Part shown: positions 7,856-17,651 of the stretch, piece by piece
Layout of the letters: each line of letters begins with the position of its first letter
Numbering within the stretch: the first letter of the stretch is position 1
Assembly (NCBI RefSeq): GCF_030020805.1
Contig: NZ_CP125098.1
Span: forward strand, 2,708,001-2,772,000
Source: Paenibacillus sp. RC67
Lineage (GTDB): Bacteria; Bacillota; Bacilli; Paenibacillales; NBRC-103111
Direction: 5' to 3'
Length of the DNA: 64,000 nucleotides
The notes under the pieces: model-generated
What the model saw: the letters and a program-made list of their open reading frames with translations, nothing else
Told to the model about the DNA's origin: nothing
Databases searched by the model: none
Made by a program: the position numbers and the translations under genes

Positions 7856-9745
7856 TTGAACTGGATGGGTAATTTGCAGCAGTTAGGTCGGTCCTTAATG
7901 CTTTCGACGATTACGATCCCTGTTGCAGCTATTTTACTGCGTCTCGGGACGCTGCCATGGCAAGACGTACATATGTCCCGTGTTGGGGAAATTATGCTGT
8001 TTTTTGGCAATACCATATTTACGTACTTGCCTGTGATATTCGCGGTCGGCGTTGCCCTTGGTTTAACGGAAGGCGCAGGAATTGCCGGAATGTCGGCATT
8101 AATTGGTCAAATTATGTTTAACCAGGCTATCCGTCATTATTTAGGGGATGAGTTTCATTTAGGCATTCCTGGCGGTATATTAATCGGTCTCATCGCGGCT
8201 ATCATATATCATCGTGTGAAACACATCCAGCTGCCGGAATACATCCAGTTTTTTGGCGGGCCTCGAATGGTTCCGCTTTTAATGGGCTTTTCCATTCTGG
8301 TGCTCACTCTGATTGTTATTCAGATCGGTCCCTATTTGGAATATTTTATGCAAACGTTATCTACGGCGATCTTAGGTCTAGGAGGCTTCGGTACATTCGT
8401 GTATGGAGTCATCCATCGACTTCTGGTGCCGTCAGGGTTGCATCATGTATTCAACAATTTGTTTTGGTTTCAACTGGGAGCGTATGAAAAGCCAAGTGGA
8501 GAAATGATATTCGGCGATTTGCCGCGTTTTTTTGCAGGAGACCCGAAGGCAGGTATCTACATGGCCGGATTGTATCCGATCATGATGTTTGCTCTGCCTG
8601 CTATTGCTATGGCGATTATTCATGAGGCAAGGGAAGATTTAAAACCGAAAATCCGCATCACCTTTCTAACGGCGGCACTTGCTTCTTTTTTAACAGGAGT
8701 AACCGAACCGATAGAGTTTGCATTCTTGTTTGTTGCTCCTTATTTGTTTATTGTTCACGCGATATTGTCAGGTCTTTCTATGTGGATTGCATATTATTTA
8801 GATATCCATCACGGATTCTCTTATTCGGCCGGAGCAATTGACTTTATAATCAATTATCATTTGTCTCATAATGGCTGGATGCTGATCCCTATCGGACTTG
8901 CTTACTTTTTCGTCTATTACTTTTTGTTCCGGTGGGCCATTCGCAAGTTCCGGATACCTACCCCGGGCAGGGAGGAAGGCTCGCAGTTGGAAGAGTGGGC
9001 AGGCGATATTCCTTACCGTTCTCCGTTAATATTGCAGGCGCTTGGCGGTAAGAACAATATTAAAAAAATTGAAGCTTGCATAACTAGACTTAGGCTCACA
9101 TTAAACAATGATAAGCTGATGGATACGGCGGCACTCAAACATTTGGGGGCTGCGGGCGTTATTCGTTTAGGCGGAGGCAATGTCCAGGTCGTTTTCGGGA
9201 CCTATTCGGAGCTAATCCGAGAAGAGATCAAGAAAGTTTTGATGAAAGATATCCAAAGAGTCTTGTTCAGTGCCCCGATGCAAGGACGGATGATGCCTTT
9301 GGAAGAGGTGCCGGATCAAATATTCGCGGGCAAGCTGGTAGGCAACGGAGTTGCTTTCATGCCGGATAAAGGAGAGCTTGTTGCACCGGTAGCCGGTAAA
9401 ATTATTATTTTGTATCCATCTCTCCATGCGGTTGGTATCCAAACGGATGAGGGACTTGAGGTATTGCTCCATATTGGAATAGACACTTCACAGCTACAGG
9501 GCAAATGGTTTACGGCTCATATCAAAGAAGGCGACTATGTGGAAGCGGGACAGCTGTTAATCCGCTTTAATCTGCATAAAGTGAAGCAAAACTGCAAATC
9601 GCTGGCGACGCCGATGATCATTACGAATGTGGATAAAGTGAAATCTTGGAGCTTTGCGCCTTTTAAAACAGTCAAAAAAGGTCAGGCATCAGTGATGTCG
9701 GTTGTGTTGAAGGATGCTACAGGGGGAGGGAACACTTTTGGCTAA
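7856..9745 (+). CDS. PTS system EIICBA component, glucose / N-acetylglucosamine family
   Basis: Sugar-phosphorylating membrane permease with fused IIC-IIB-IIA domains. The IIC part (about residues 1-390) has around ten hydrophobic segments starting with LGRSLMLSTITIPVAAILL and contains GVTEPIEFAFLF. IIB has the phospho-Cys (Cys408) in IEACITRLRLTL and the Gly-rich GAAGVIRLGGGNVQVVFG. IIA has phospho-His539 in EVLLHIGIDTSQL. The open frame extends to an ATG at 7763, but that extension runs through a hairpin, and AAAGGAGGG lies 10 nt before the TTG at 7856, which also matches where family members begin. Glucose versus GlcNAc specificity cannot be set from sequence alone. It overlaps ptsI by 8 nt. 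Confidence 0.88.
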   Translation: MNWMGNLQQLGRSLMLSTITIPVAAILLRLGTLPWQDVHMSRVGEIMLFFGNTIFTYLPVIFAVGVALGLTEGAGIAGMSALIGQIMFNQAIRHYLGDEFHLGIPGGILIGLIAAIIYHRVKHIQLPEYIQFFGGPRMVPLLMGFSILVLTLIVIQIGPYLEYFMQTLSTAILGLGGFGTFVYGVIHRLLVPSGLHHVFNNLFWFQLGAYEKPSGEMIFGDLPRFFAGDPKAGIYMAGLYPIMMFALPAIAMAIIHEAREDLKPKIRITFLTAALASFLTGVTEPIEFAFLFVAPYLFIVHAILSGLSMWIAYYLDIHHGFSYSAGAIDFIINYHLSHNGWMLIPIGLAYFFVYYFLFRWAIRKFRIPTPGREEGSQLEEWAGDIPYRSPLILQALGGKNNIKKIEACITRLRLTLNNDKLMDTAALKHLGAAGVIRLGGGNVQVVFGTYSELIREEIKKVLMKDIQRVLFSAPMQGRMMPLEEVPDQIFAGKLVGNGVAFMPDKGELVAPVAGKIIILYPSLHAVGIQTDEGLEVLLHIGIDTSQLQGKWFTAHIKEGDYVEAGQLLIRFNLHKVKQNCKSLATPMIITNVDKVKSWSFAPFKTVKKGQASVMSVVLKDATGGGNTFG

Positions 9746-11471
9746 AGGGATCGGAGCTTCATCAGGAATAGCGATGGGGAAAGCTTTCGTCATTCCGACC
9801 TGGGAATGGGACTTCCCGGATAAGCTGATCGATGTCACCGATTTAGCTTTTGAATTCGAGCGGCTCTACGACGGAATTCGTTCTTCCAAGGACGAGATAG
9901 AAACCATTAAACAAGAATTCGTATCCGTTCTAGGGGAGGAACAAACCTCTATATTCGACGCGCATTTGGCAATTCTGGAGGATCCTATTTTTATGAACGA
10001 GGTTCAGGGGATTATGCAGAAGCAGTACAAGGCTGCGGAGGTTGCAGTTAAAGAAGCGATTGAGAAATTTGTCAATATGTTTGATTTGCTGGACGATCAA
10101 TATATGAAGGAGAGAGCACTTGACATTAAGGATGTCGGTAATCGACTTCTAAAGCATCTGTTAGGTGCCTTAGAGGAGACACTCCCCCCGAAGGATCAAC
10201 CGTATCTTGTCGTTGCCAAAGAGCTCTCTCCTTCGCAAATGGTCCATCTGGACACGAACCTGGCGTTAGGTCTGGTTACTATGCTGGGAGGAAAGACATC
10301 CCATGTAGCCATTATGGCACGGGCAATGGGTGTTCCTTATGTACTTGGGCTTGAAGGCAAGCTCAGTACCCCTATTCAAAATGGGGATTACCTTATTATT
10401 GATGGCGATGAAGGCTGTGTCTACATCAATCCTTCGGACGAGCTTGTTGAGGAATATAAGACCCGAAAAGCCATCTTGCAGGTAAGGAAGGATAAGCTGC
10501 AAACATTGGCTCATCTTCCTGCTCAAACCGCGGACGGAGTCTCGTTTCAATTGGCAGCTAACATCAGCTCCGTGAAGGAGCTTGATCAAGTATTGAATAA
10601 TGGTGCCTCGGGAGTCGGATTGTTCCGAACCGAGTTTCTGTATATGGACAGAGACAGCCTTCCTTTAGAGGAAGAGCAGTTCGAGGTATACAAGCAGGTA
10701 GCTGAGAAGCTTGGCGGAAGGCGAGTTGTTATTCGGACGTTGGATATTGGCGGCGACAAAAGTCTCGACTACATCGAGCTGCCTGAAGAGGATAATCCGT
10801 CGCTAGGATATCGAGCGATCCGCATATCACTGGACCGAATTGATCTGTTCCAGACTCAACTACGCGCCATTCTAAGAGCCAGCCATTATGGTAATATCAA
10901 AATATTGTATCCAATGATTTCTTCCCTCGAAGAGCTTCTGAAAGCTAATGAAGTTCTAGAGGCTGCAAAGGAAGAGCTGCGTGAGGAAGGACTACCTTTT
11001 AATAAGAACATCGAGGTAGGCATTATGATTGAAGTGCCTGCTGCAGTGGTGATTGCTGACATCCTGGGAGATCACGTCGACTTTTTTAGTATTGGTACCA
11101 ATGATTTGGTGCAGTATGTGCTTGCCGTAGACCGTATGAATGAAACAGTTGCTCATTTATATGATCCATTCCACCCTGCCGTACTACGGATGCTAAAAAG
11201 GACCGTAGAAGCCGCAAAAGACTCCGGCGTTCACGTGAGCGTATGCGGTGAAATGGCGGGTGACATTCGCGCCTTGCCTATATGGCTGGGACTGGGCATT
11301 CAAGAGCTTAGCATGTCCGTACAATCGATATTGCCTGTAAAAAACAGCTTGCTTCAAAGTCATCATAGTGAAGGGGCTGTAATCTGGGATCAATTATTGC
11401 GATGCAAAAACAGCAAATCCATTTTGGAAGTTTTAAATTCTAATCTTCGGCAGGATGTAGTCGCGAAATAG
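9738..11471 (+). CDS. ptsI: PTS enzyme I (phosphoenolpyruvate-protein phosphotransferase)
   Basis: Takes phosphate from PEP and passes it to HPr, the first step of all PTS uptake. 577 residues. The phospho-His motif GGKTSHVAIMARAMGVPYV lies near residue 190. The PEP-binding barrel shows GVGLFRTEFLYM, RTLDIGGDKSL and FFSIGTNDLVQY with the Cys-containing VSVCGEMAG. The start is TTG at 9738, 8 nt after GGGGGAGG and inside the end of the permease gene, suggesting translational coupling. ptsH is not adjacent, which is unusual since ptsH-ptsI is the common order. Confidence 0.94.
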   Translation: MAKGIGASSGIAMGKAFVIPTWEWDFPDKLIDVTDLAFEFERLYDGIRSSKDEIETIKQEFVSVLGEEQTSIFDAHLAILEDPIFMNEVQGIMQKQYKAAEVAVKEAIEKFVNMFDLLDDQYMKERALDIKDVGNRLLKHLLGALEETLPPKDQPYLVVAKELSPSQMVHLDTNLALGLVTMLGGKTSHVAIMARAMGVPYVLGLEGKLSTPIQNGDYLIIDGDEGCVYINPSDELVEEYKTRKAILQVRKDKLQTLAHLPAQTADGVSFQLAANISSVKELDQVLNNGASGVGLFRTEFLYMDRDSLPLEEEQFEVYKQVAEKLGGRRVVIRTLDIGGDKSLDYIELPEEDNPSLGYRAIRISLDRIDLFQTQLRAILRASHYGNIKILYPMISSLEELLKANEVLEAAKEELREEGLPFNKNIEVGIMIEVPAAVVIADILGDHVDFFSIGTNDLVQYVLAVDRMNETVAHLYDPFHPAVLRMLKRTVEAAKDSGVHVSVCGEMAGDIRALPIWLGLGIQELSMSVQSILPVKNSLLQSHHSEGAVIWDQLLRCKNSKSILEVLNSNLRQDVVAK

Positions 11472-11507
11472 ATAGAGTACCATATGGTGGGAAGGTGGAG
11501 ACGTTCT

Positions 11508-12041
11508 ATGGAATTAAAAGGGTATAAAGTATTGGCATTCGTTGATGAAGAATTCGAAGATCTGGAGATGTGGTACCCTGTTCTTCGTTTGAAGGAAGCA
11601 GGTGCTGAAGTTCATTTGGTCGGTCCAAAAGCCGGCACGGTGTATCACGGGAAGTATGGAGTGCCTTTAACTACGGAGTATGCTTTTGAGGATGTTGTGA
11701 GCGAAGATTATATTGGTCTTTATGTTCCAGGCGGTTGGGCTCCTGACAAGCTGCGCCGCTATGCTGACGTGCTTCGTCTGACCAAGGAATTCCATGAGAC
11801 TGAGAAGCCCATTGCACATATATGCCATGCCGGTTGGGTATTAGCTTCTGCGAAAATATGCGCTGGTTACACGATGACATCTACGCCGGGAATTAAAGAT
11901 GATCTGGAAAATGCAGGAGCTATTTGGGTGGATAAAGAAGTGGTTGTGGACCGGAACATCGTTTCAGGCAGAAGACCTCCAGATTTACCTGCATTTACTA
12001 AAGAATTCGTTAGAGTGTTAGCTGACTATACTCGTAAATAA
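11508..12041 (+). CDS. DJ-1/PfpI family protein (YfkM-like)
   Basis: 177 residues of the class I glutamine-amidotransferase-like fold. The nucleophile-elbow Cys lies in AHICHAGWVLASA, with the acidic partner in AFVDEEFEDLEMWYP and the His of the triad adjacent to Cys (CH). B. subtilis YfkM (general stress protein 18) is the closest type I recall; PfpI-type proteins are variously reported as proteases, chaperones or deglycases. The ATG at 11508 follows AAGGTGGAG. It lies 36 bp after ptsI and is ended by a clear terminator. Confidence 0.85.
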   Translation: MELKGYKVLAFVDEEFEDLEMWYPVLRLKEAGAEVHLVGPKAGTVYHGKYGVPLTTEYAFEDVVSEDYIGLYVPGGWAPDKLRRYADVLRLTKEFHETEKPIAHICHAGWVLASAKICAGYTMTSTPGIKDDLENAGAIWVDKEVVVDRNIVSGRRPPDLPAFTKEFVRVLADYTRK

Positions 12042-12129
12042 GACATTCTAATCAAGTCATATTAGGGCTGGAATCAGAGGATAGTCGACTAAGGATTCCA
12101 TTTGAAATGAATAGGTTTCATCGTAACAG

Positions 12130-12162
12130 GACCGTTATCTTATCTGAGATAGCGGTCTTTTT
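12130..12162 (+). terminator. factor-independent terminator
   Basis: GACCGTTATC (12130-12139) pairs with GATAGCGGTC (12148-12157) with one G-U pair, followed by TTTTT. It ends the ptsI / PfpI transcript. Confidence 0.85.
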
Positions 12163-12418
12163 GTGGTTAATATTACTAGAGGGTCATCAGAAGGAGTTTA
12201 AATGCGGAAGTAGAATATTTGTATCATAGAAGAGTAGGTTTATTGATCCCAATAATCCAAAAGCTTAATTCACGTACTACCCCTGCATGAACCAATGTAA
12301 GGGGTGAATGACTTGCTTTGGGGACGAGGAACAGATCATGCATCGGTTGATTCAATGAGGGATTAATTAAACTGCCGCGCTCAATGATTTGGTTGTTGGA
12401 ACAAAGGAGTGGTATGAG
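12163..12418. other. intergenic stretch with no gene recognised
   Basis: Together with the preceding terminator this makes about 377 bases without a gene. AAGGAG is followed by ATG CGG AAG TAG at about 12200, a three-codon frame only. No riboswitch or repeat was recognised. It should contain the promoter of the zinc-finger gene, but no convincing -35/-10 pair was seen. Confidence 0.4.
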
Positions 12419-12838
12419 TTGCAGAAGCAGTGCAAGTGTGGCAGCGCGATGGGCATAAAACTGCGGACTGTCATTTATCAGAACAAAGTAGAGATAGAGA
12501 ATGTTCCTGTTTATTCTTGTGAAACCTGTCAAAGAAGTGAAGTCGTTGCTCAAGTCAAGCCTGAGCTTACCGGAATTATTGGAAGCCTGGGAAATTTGCC
12601 TGAGAAGCAGCAACTGTATTTTAACGACATCAGCGAGATTGCGCACCTTATGAAGATGGTGACAGATAAACAATACGCGGCTGATCCAGTCGAGAAAATC
12701 GTAGAAGACCGGATCAATGAGTTACTTGATCTTTTGCTGCTGGCACAATCGTTAAAAGATGACCATTGGTTGGACGACATTCGTAAGCGTTTGGGTCAGA
12801 TTGCGAACCATTCGATGTCCGTGAACGATATTGCTTAG
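12419..12838 (+). CDS. YgiT-type zinc-finger protein
   Basis: 139 residues. The N-terminus has two Cys pairs, CKCG (near residue 5) and CETC (near residue 36), separated by a beta-rich stretch with ENVPVYSC, which is the YgiT-type zinc ribbon pattern. The C-terminal half is acidic and helical (DRINELLDLLLLAQSLK). YgiT domains are known as DNA-binding antitoxin modules, but no toxin gene is adjacent, so the role is open. AAGGAG lies 9 nt before a TTG at 12419; an upstream TTG at 12389 precedes this site and is less likely. Confidence 0.6.
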   Translation: MQKQCKCGSAMGIKLRTVIYQNKVEIENVPVYSCETCQRSEVVAQVKPELTGIIGSLGNLPEKQQLYFNDISEIAHLMKMVTDKQYAADPVEKIVEDRINELLDLLLLAQSLKDDHWLDDIRKRLGQIANHSMSVNDIA

Positions 12839-12950
12839 CAGCATATAGTGGCTTAGAAACAAGGTATGTCGATATTTTGACGAAGGTTTTTGCATGAAAA
12901 AACTCGAACTACGCTCATTTTTAAATACAAAAAATGAGGTTTATTTGATT

Positions 12951-12978
12951 GCCAACTGCGCCGCAGTTGGCTTTTTTT
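12951..12978 (+). terminator. strong factor-independent terminator
   Basis: GCCAACTGC (12951-12959) and GCAGTTGGC (12963-12971) form a perfect 9-bp stem with a 3-base loop followed by seven T. It separates the zinc-finger gene from ccpA. Confidence 0.92.
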
Positions 12979-13019
12979 GCATTATTTGATACTATACAAG
13001 TAAGAAGGTCCCGTATTTA

Positions 13020-13048
13020 TTGCGTTAAACCTGATTTTGTCGTATGAT
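13020..13048 (+). promoter_or_regulatory. candidate sigma-A promoter of ccpA
   Basis: TTGCGT (13020-13025) and TATGAT (13043-13048) are 17 bp apart, about 60 bp before the ccpA start. The match is moderate. Confidence 0.45.
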
Positions 13049-13107
13049 AGGGCTTAATAGTATACGATCGCAGCATTATACATTTTACTATAATGGAGAG
13101 AATGACC

Positions 13108-14121
13108 GTGACTGTAACCATTTATGATGTAGCCAGAGAAGCAGGCGTTTCCATGGCAACCGTTTCGAGGGTTGTCAACAATAATCCCAACGTGAAGCCG
13201 CAAACTCGTAAGAAAGTCTTTGAGGCCATTGAGCGTTTGGGTTATAGACCAAATGCCGTTGCAAGAGGATTGGCAAGTAAGAAGACGACTACAGTCGGTG
13301 TAGTTATTCCAGATATATCGAACTCGATTTTCTCTGAAGTTGCCAGAGGGATTGAAGATATCGCGAATATGTACCACTACAATATTATTTTGTGTAATGC
13401 GGATAAGAAGAAAGAGAAAGAAATTCGCGTTATCAACACTTTGTTGGAAAAACAAGTGGACGGGCTGTTATTTATGGGCGGTGTCGTGACAGAAGAGCAC
13501 ATTCAAGCCTTCAAAACGTCTGCAGTACCTATCGTGCTGTGTGCCACTACCGATGAGAATAACACGATTGCTTCCGTCGATATTGACCATGAGAAGGCTG
13601 CTTATGATGCAGTGAAGGTTCTGATTGAGAACGGCCATCGTAATATTGCGATGATCTCGGGAACGCTTCAGGATCCGGCTAACGGATTTGCTCGTTATCA
13701 GGGTTATAAGAAAGCGTTGGAGGAAGCGGGCATTCCTGTTCGTGATGAATATGTTCGGATCGGAAATTACCGTTATGAATCTGGGCTTGAAGTAACCAAG
13801 CACTTCTTGGAGCTTAGTGAGCTTCCGACAGCGATTTTCGCAGCAACAGACGAAATGGCTATCGGCGCGATTCATACACTGCAGGATAATGGATATAAGG
13901 TACCTGAAGATATGTCTGTTATTAGCGTAGACAACATTCGAATGGCTTCTATGGTCCGTCCTCAGTTAACTACAGTGGCAATGCCAATGTATGATATCGG
14001 AGCTGTATCCATGAGACTGTTAACGAAGCTGATGAACAAAGAAACGAAAGACGCGTCGGAGCAAATGCAGGTTATTTTACCGCATGATGTCATTCATAGA
14101 AACTCGGTGGCTCATCGTTAA
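13108..14121 (+). CDS. ccpA: catabolite control protein A (LacI family)
   Basis: Master regulator of carbon catabolite control; binds cre sites together with Ser-phosphorylated HPr or Crh. The helix-turn-helix [20 protein letters not shown] is at the N-terminus, followed by the hinge [20 protein letters not shown] and the periplasmic-binding-like core with [10 protein letters not shown] and [14 protein letters not shown]. Length is 337 residues from GTG at 13108, which lies 7 nt after GGAGAG and matches the family start. ATGs at 13093 and 13102 are alternatives but sit too close to or before the binding site. The protein is very similar to B. subtilis CcpA in the DNA-binding domain. Confidence 0.93.
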   Translation: MTVTIYDVAREAGVSMATVSRVVNNNPNVKPQTRKKVFEAIERLGYRPNAVARGLASKKTTTVGVVIPDISNSIFSEVARGIEDIANMYHYNIILCNADKKKEKEIRVINTLLEKQVDGLLFMGGVVTEEHIQAFKTSAVPIVLCATTDENNTIASVDIDHEKAAYDAVKVLIENGHRNIAMISGTLQDPANGFARYQGYKKALEEAGIPVRDEYVRIGNYRYESGLEVTKHFLELSELPTAIFAATDEMAIGAIHTLQDNGYKVPEDMSVISVDNIRMASMVRPQLTTVAMPMYDIGAVSMRLLTKLMNKETKDASEQMQVILPHDVIHRNSVAHR

Positions 14122-14199
14122 TGTGAGCCTCTTTCTTTTGTGAGGGCGTAAATTACTTACGAAGATCGTTTGCTTTGCAAACTCTTAGGAGGAAATCAA

Positions 14200-14925
14200 T
14201 TGTCTTACGGAAAAATCGGAGTCATCGGCGCGATGAAAGAAGAGATTGAACAGTTTTTACAGCATATGGAACAGGTGAACGTAACGGAAAAAGCCAAAGT
14301 GCAGTTTAGAGAAGGACTTTTCCACGGGAAACCGATCGTGCTTTGCAAATCTGGAGTTGGCAAGGTTAACGCTGCCGTTACAACTCAGGTGCTGATTGAT
14401 ACATATGGTGTTGACGCAATCATTTTTACTGGTGTGGCCGGAGCAGTCGATCCTGAATTGAACGTCGGAGATATCGTAGTTTCATCCGAATCTATGCAGC
14501 ATGATATGGATGTTACAGCTCTTGGATTTCCTATCGGGACGATACCTTATGAGGAAACATCGGTGTTCGCAGCGGATGAAGCTTTACGCCAATTGGCGGT
14601 TAACGCTAGCGGGGAGCTGTTTCCTGGACGTGTGAAGGTTGGGAGAATTCTTTCTGGCGATCAATTCATCGCAAGCAGGGAAACCGTATCCAAGCTGTAC
14701 AGTGAACTTCAAGGTACTTGCACGGAGATGGAAGGGGCTTCAGTTGCTCAAGTGTGCGTAATGAATGAGATTCCCCACGTTATTATCCGCTCCATGTCCG
14801 ACAAAGCGGATGGATCCGCACATGTTAACTTTGCCGAGTTTACGGTACAGGCTTCGGAGAATTCTTACCGTATTGTAGAGCATATGCTGAAACAACTGCA
14901 GAAAGCAGAAGGAGAGAACAAATAA
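14200..14925 (+). CDS. mtnN: 5'-methylthioadenosine / S-adenosylhomocysteine nucleosidase
   Basis: Cleaves adenine from MTA and SAH, recycling by-products of SAM use. 241 residues. [15 protein letters not shown] is the N-terminal hallmark with the catalytic Glu; [17 protein letters not shown] residues, [17 protein letters not shown] and [13 protein letters not shown] give the purine and ribose pocket; SDKADGSA holds the catalytic Asp. TTG at 14200 is used, 6-8 nt after TAGGAGG. Its TAA shares its last base with the ATG of glyS. Confidence 0.93.
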   Translation: MSYGKIGVIGAMKEEIEQFLQHMEQVNVTEKAKVQFREGLFHGKPIVLCKSGVGKVNAAVTTQVLIDTYGVDAIIFTGVAGAVDPELNVGDIVVSSESMQHDMDVTALGFPIGTIPYEETSVFAADEALRQLAVNASGELFPGRVKVGRILSGDQFIASRETVSKLYSELQGTCTEMEGASVAQVCVMNEIPHVIIRSMSDKADGSAHVNFAEFTVQASENSYRIVEHMLKQLQKAEGENK

Positions 14926-16307
14926 TGACAGTAACTATGGATCAAGTTGTAGCGTTAGCGAAGCACCGTGGATTTATTTTTCCCGGCTCTGAAATATATG
15001 GCGGTTTGGCCAATACATGGGACTACGGTCCACTAGGAGTCGAGCTGAAAAATAATATCAAGCGTGCATGGTGGAAAAAGTTCATCCAGCAATCCCCTTA
15101 TAATGTCGGTTTGGATGCAGCCATTCTGATGAATCCTCAAGCATGGGTAGCTTCGGGTCATGTTGGTAATTTCAATGATCCTATGATCGATTGTAAAAAA
15201 TGTAAATCCCGTCACCGCGCGGATAAAATCATTGAAAACGCACTGGCGGAAAAAGACATTGAAATCGTTGTTGACGGTATGACATTCGATCAAATGATGG
15301 GCTTGATTCAAGAGCACCACATCGTATGTCCAGATTGCGGAGCTTTCGATTACACCGATATTCGTCAATTCAACTTGATGTTCAAAACGTTCCAAGGTGT
15401 AACGGAATCAAGTTCTAACGTTGTATACATGCGTCCGGAAACGGCTCAAGGTATTTTCGTTAACTTTAAAAACGTTCAGCGTACCATGAGAAAAAAACTG
15501 CCGTTCGGTATCGGCCAAATCGGTAAAAGCTTCCGTAACGAAATTACTCCAGGTAACTTCACCTTCCGCACCCGTGAATTCGAGCAAATGGAGCTTGAGT
15601 TTTTCTGCAAACCAGGTGAGGATATGCAGTGGTTTGAGTATTGGAGAAGCTTCTGCTACCAGTGGCTGTTAAGCCTAAACTTGAAAGAAGCCAATATCCG
15701 TCTTCGCGATCATTCCGATGATGAGTTGTCCCATTACAGTAACGCTACGACAGATATCGAATTCAAATTCCCGTTTGGCTGGGGCGAGCTGTGGGGTATT
15801 GCAGATCGTACCGACTATGACTTGAAACAGCATATGGAGCATTCGGGCGAAGATTTCAATTATATCGACCAAGAAGCGAACGAGCGCTACGTGCCTTACT
15901 GCATCGAGCCTTCGCTTGGAGCGGACCGCGTAACGTTAGCTTTCCTGATCGATGCTTATGAAGAGCAGCAGCTTGAAGGCGATGACAGCCGTACCGTACT
16001 TCGCTTCCATCCCGCATTGGCACCAATTAAAGCAGCGATCTTCCCATTGTCCAAAAAATTGGCTGAAGGCGCTCAGAAGATTTTTGCTGATTTGTCCGAA
16101 CATTTCATGGTCGATTATGATGATGCAGGCTCCATCGGTAAAAGATATCGTCGTCACGATGAAATCGGTACGCCATTCTGTATCACTTATGATTTTGAAT
16201 CGGAACAGGACGGTCAAGTTACAGTCCGCCATCGCGATACGATGGAACAAACTCGTATGCCAATCAGCGAGCTGAAGGCATTTATCGAAAAGAACATACA
16301 ATTTTAA
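14925..16307 (+). CDS. glyS: glycyl-tRNA synthetase, alpha2 (eukaryote/archaea-like) type
   Basis: Charges tRNA-Gly. This is the single-chain homodimeric form (460 residues), not the alpha2beta2 glyQ/glyS form. The N-terminal [21 protein letters not shown] and the class II motif 2 region [15 protein letters not shown] are clear; motif 3 is in [13 protein letters not shown]. Two Cys pairs near residues 87 and 127 (CKKC, CPDC) suggest a zinc knuckle. The ATG follows AAGGAGAG and overlaps the mtnN stop codon. No T-box leader is present. Confidence 0.95.
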   Translation: MTVTMDQVVALAKHRGFIFPGSEIYGGLANTWDYGPLGVELKNNIKRAWWKKFIQQSPYNVGLDAAILMNPQAWVASGHVGNFNDPMIDCKKCKSRHRADKIIENALAEKDIEIVVDGMTFDQMMGLIQEHHIVCPDCGAFDYTDIRQFNLMFKTFQGVTESSSNVVYMRPETAQGIFVNFKNVQRTMRKKLPFGIGQIGKSFRNEITPGNFTFRTREFEQMELEFFCKPGEDMQWFEYWRSFCYQWLLSLNLKEANIRLRDHSDDELSHYSNATTDIEFKFPFGWGELWGIADRTDYDLKQHMEHSGEDFNYIDQEANERYVPYCIEPSLGADRVTLAFLIDAYEEQQLEGDDSRTVLRFHPALAPIKAAIFPLSKKLAEGAQKIFADLSEHFMVDYDDAGSIGKRYRRHDEIGTPFCITYDFESEQDGQVTVRHRDTMEQTRMPISELKAFIEKNIQF

Positions 16308-16308
16308 T

Positions 16309-16370
16309 AAAAAAGCCCGCAGTGGGAAAAGTGGAACTTACTTAACTTTTCCTGAACTACGGGCTTTTTT
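16309..16370 (+). terminator. glyS terminator
   Basis: AAAAAAGCCCG pairs with CGGGCTTTTTT (ending 16370), with an inner GGAAAAGT/ACTTTTCC stem. The flanking A and T runs make it likely to work on both strands, also ending the convergent acuC transcript. Confidence 0.85.
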
Positions 16371-16414
16371 AATTGTTTAATGGTTTAACTCGATAAAGTA
16401 TGAAATAAAAGTAA

Positions 16415-17608
16415 TCAAGTCAAATAAAGTATGGCGACTTCTGTGGTTTGACGATTTTTCGTTGTAATTTCCTGGCGCCGCGGCATGGGAGTCCAATCTG
16501 TGTTGTCAAGCCACGTTGTCGGCAGCTCCACAGGGCTTTGAGGCTGCCACTGCTCCAGCCAGGCTGTAGGCAGCTTTAGAGCTCGATTCTGCTCCAATTG
16601 AGCAATAAGAGGATTGTCACTCATCTCGAGCCACAGCAAGCTCCAGGCGCGTGGAACGACGCGCCAGAAGTCATATCCGCCTCCGCCAAGCGCCACCCAA
16701 CGTCCACCGCTGTACTGATGCGCAATACGGTGGATAAGCTGTGGCATGGCTAAATAGATGTCCATACTGCAATGGACATGAGACAAAGGATCGTAAGCAT
16801 GGGCATCGCACCCATGCTGAGACACAATTAGGTCGGGCTTGAAATGAGCTGCGACCTTGTTAAGTACTTCTTCGAAGCATTCCAGCCAAGAGGCGTCTTC
16901 TGTATAAGGCTCGACTGGAATATTAATACAGGTACCGAAGGCGGTTCCTTCTCCACGTTCATTGACGGCTCCCGTGCCGGGGAATAGATACTTCCCGGTT
17001 TCATGAATGGACAATGTACACACATCCGGTTCACTATAGAAGCTCCATTGCACTCCATCTCCATGATGGACGTCTGTATCAATATATAGAACACGGGCTC
17101 CATAATGTTTTCTGGCGTGCTCAATGGCCACCGAAGCGTCATTGTATATACAGAAGCCTGCAGCTTTGTTTCTTAGTGCATGATGAAGTCCACCACCCAG
17201 ATGGGTAGCGTGCTCGGTCTGTCCGCTCATCACCTCATCTACAGCCCGGATGGAGCCACCGACTAACAGGGAGGTGACCTCATGCATGCCAGCGAAATAG
17301 GGCGTATCTTCCATGTCAAAGCCATACTTGTCCGCACGGCTTCTCCACAGTTCTTCCGGATTGTCTATACTAAGCGCTTTCACAGCCTCGATGTAATCGG
17401 CACTATGAATCGCTAGAAGCTTCTCCTCCGATGCCATTGCCGGAGCTCGGACGACCGACTCCGGAACAGCCCCCAGCTTCCGGAGAAGATCAATGGCCGG
17501 AAGAAGTCTTTCCTGATTAAATGGATGTCCTTGTTGCAGACGATAACCGGTTTCTTGTTCACTATAAATAAATAACGATGACTTCGTCATATATTGCGGC
17601 GCCCCCAT
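16415..17608 (-). CDS. acuC: acetoin utilization protein AcuC, HDAC-type deacetylase
   Basis: Class I/II histone-deacetylase-like enzyme that in B. subtilis removes the acetyl group from acetyl-CoA synthetase, reactivating it. The metal site and catalytic His pair are visible: LGGGLHHALR, DTDVHHGDGVQ with the Asp/His ligands, and the later GGGGYDFWRVVPRAWS. 397 residues from the ATG at 17608, which is preceded by GAGAGG 8 nt upstream; an in-frame extension to 17698 runs into acuA. It overlaps or abuts acuA and is transcribed with it. acuB of the classical acuABC operon is absent. Confidence 0.9.
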   Translation of the reverse strand: MGAPQYMTKSSLFIYSEQETGYRLQQGHPFNQERLLPAIDLLRKLGAVPESVVRAPAMASEEKLLAIHSADYIEAVKALSIDNPEELWRSRADKYGFDMEDTPYFAGMHEVTSLLVGGSIRAVDEVMSGQTEHATHLGGGLHHALRNKAAGFCIYNDASVAIEHARKHYGARVLYIDTDVHHGDGVQWSFYSEPDVCTLSIHETGKYLFPGTGAVNERGEGTAFGTCINIPVEPYTEDASWLECFEEVLNKVAAHFKPDLIVSQHGCDAHAYDPLSHVHCSMDIYLAMPQLIHRIAHQYSGGRWVALGGGGYDFWRVVPRAWSLLWLEMSDNPLIAQLEQNRALKLPTAWLEQWQPQSPVELPTTWLDNTDWTPMPRRQEITTKNRQTTEVAILYLT

Positions 17609-17651
17609 GACTCGTTCCTCTCGGAGAAATGTTGAATTTGCAATGACCAGG

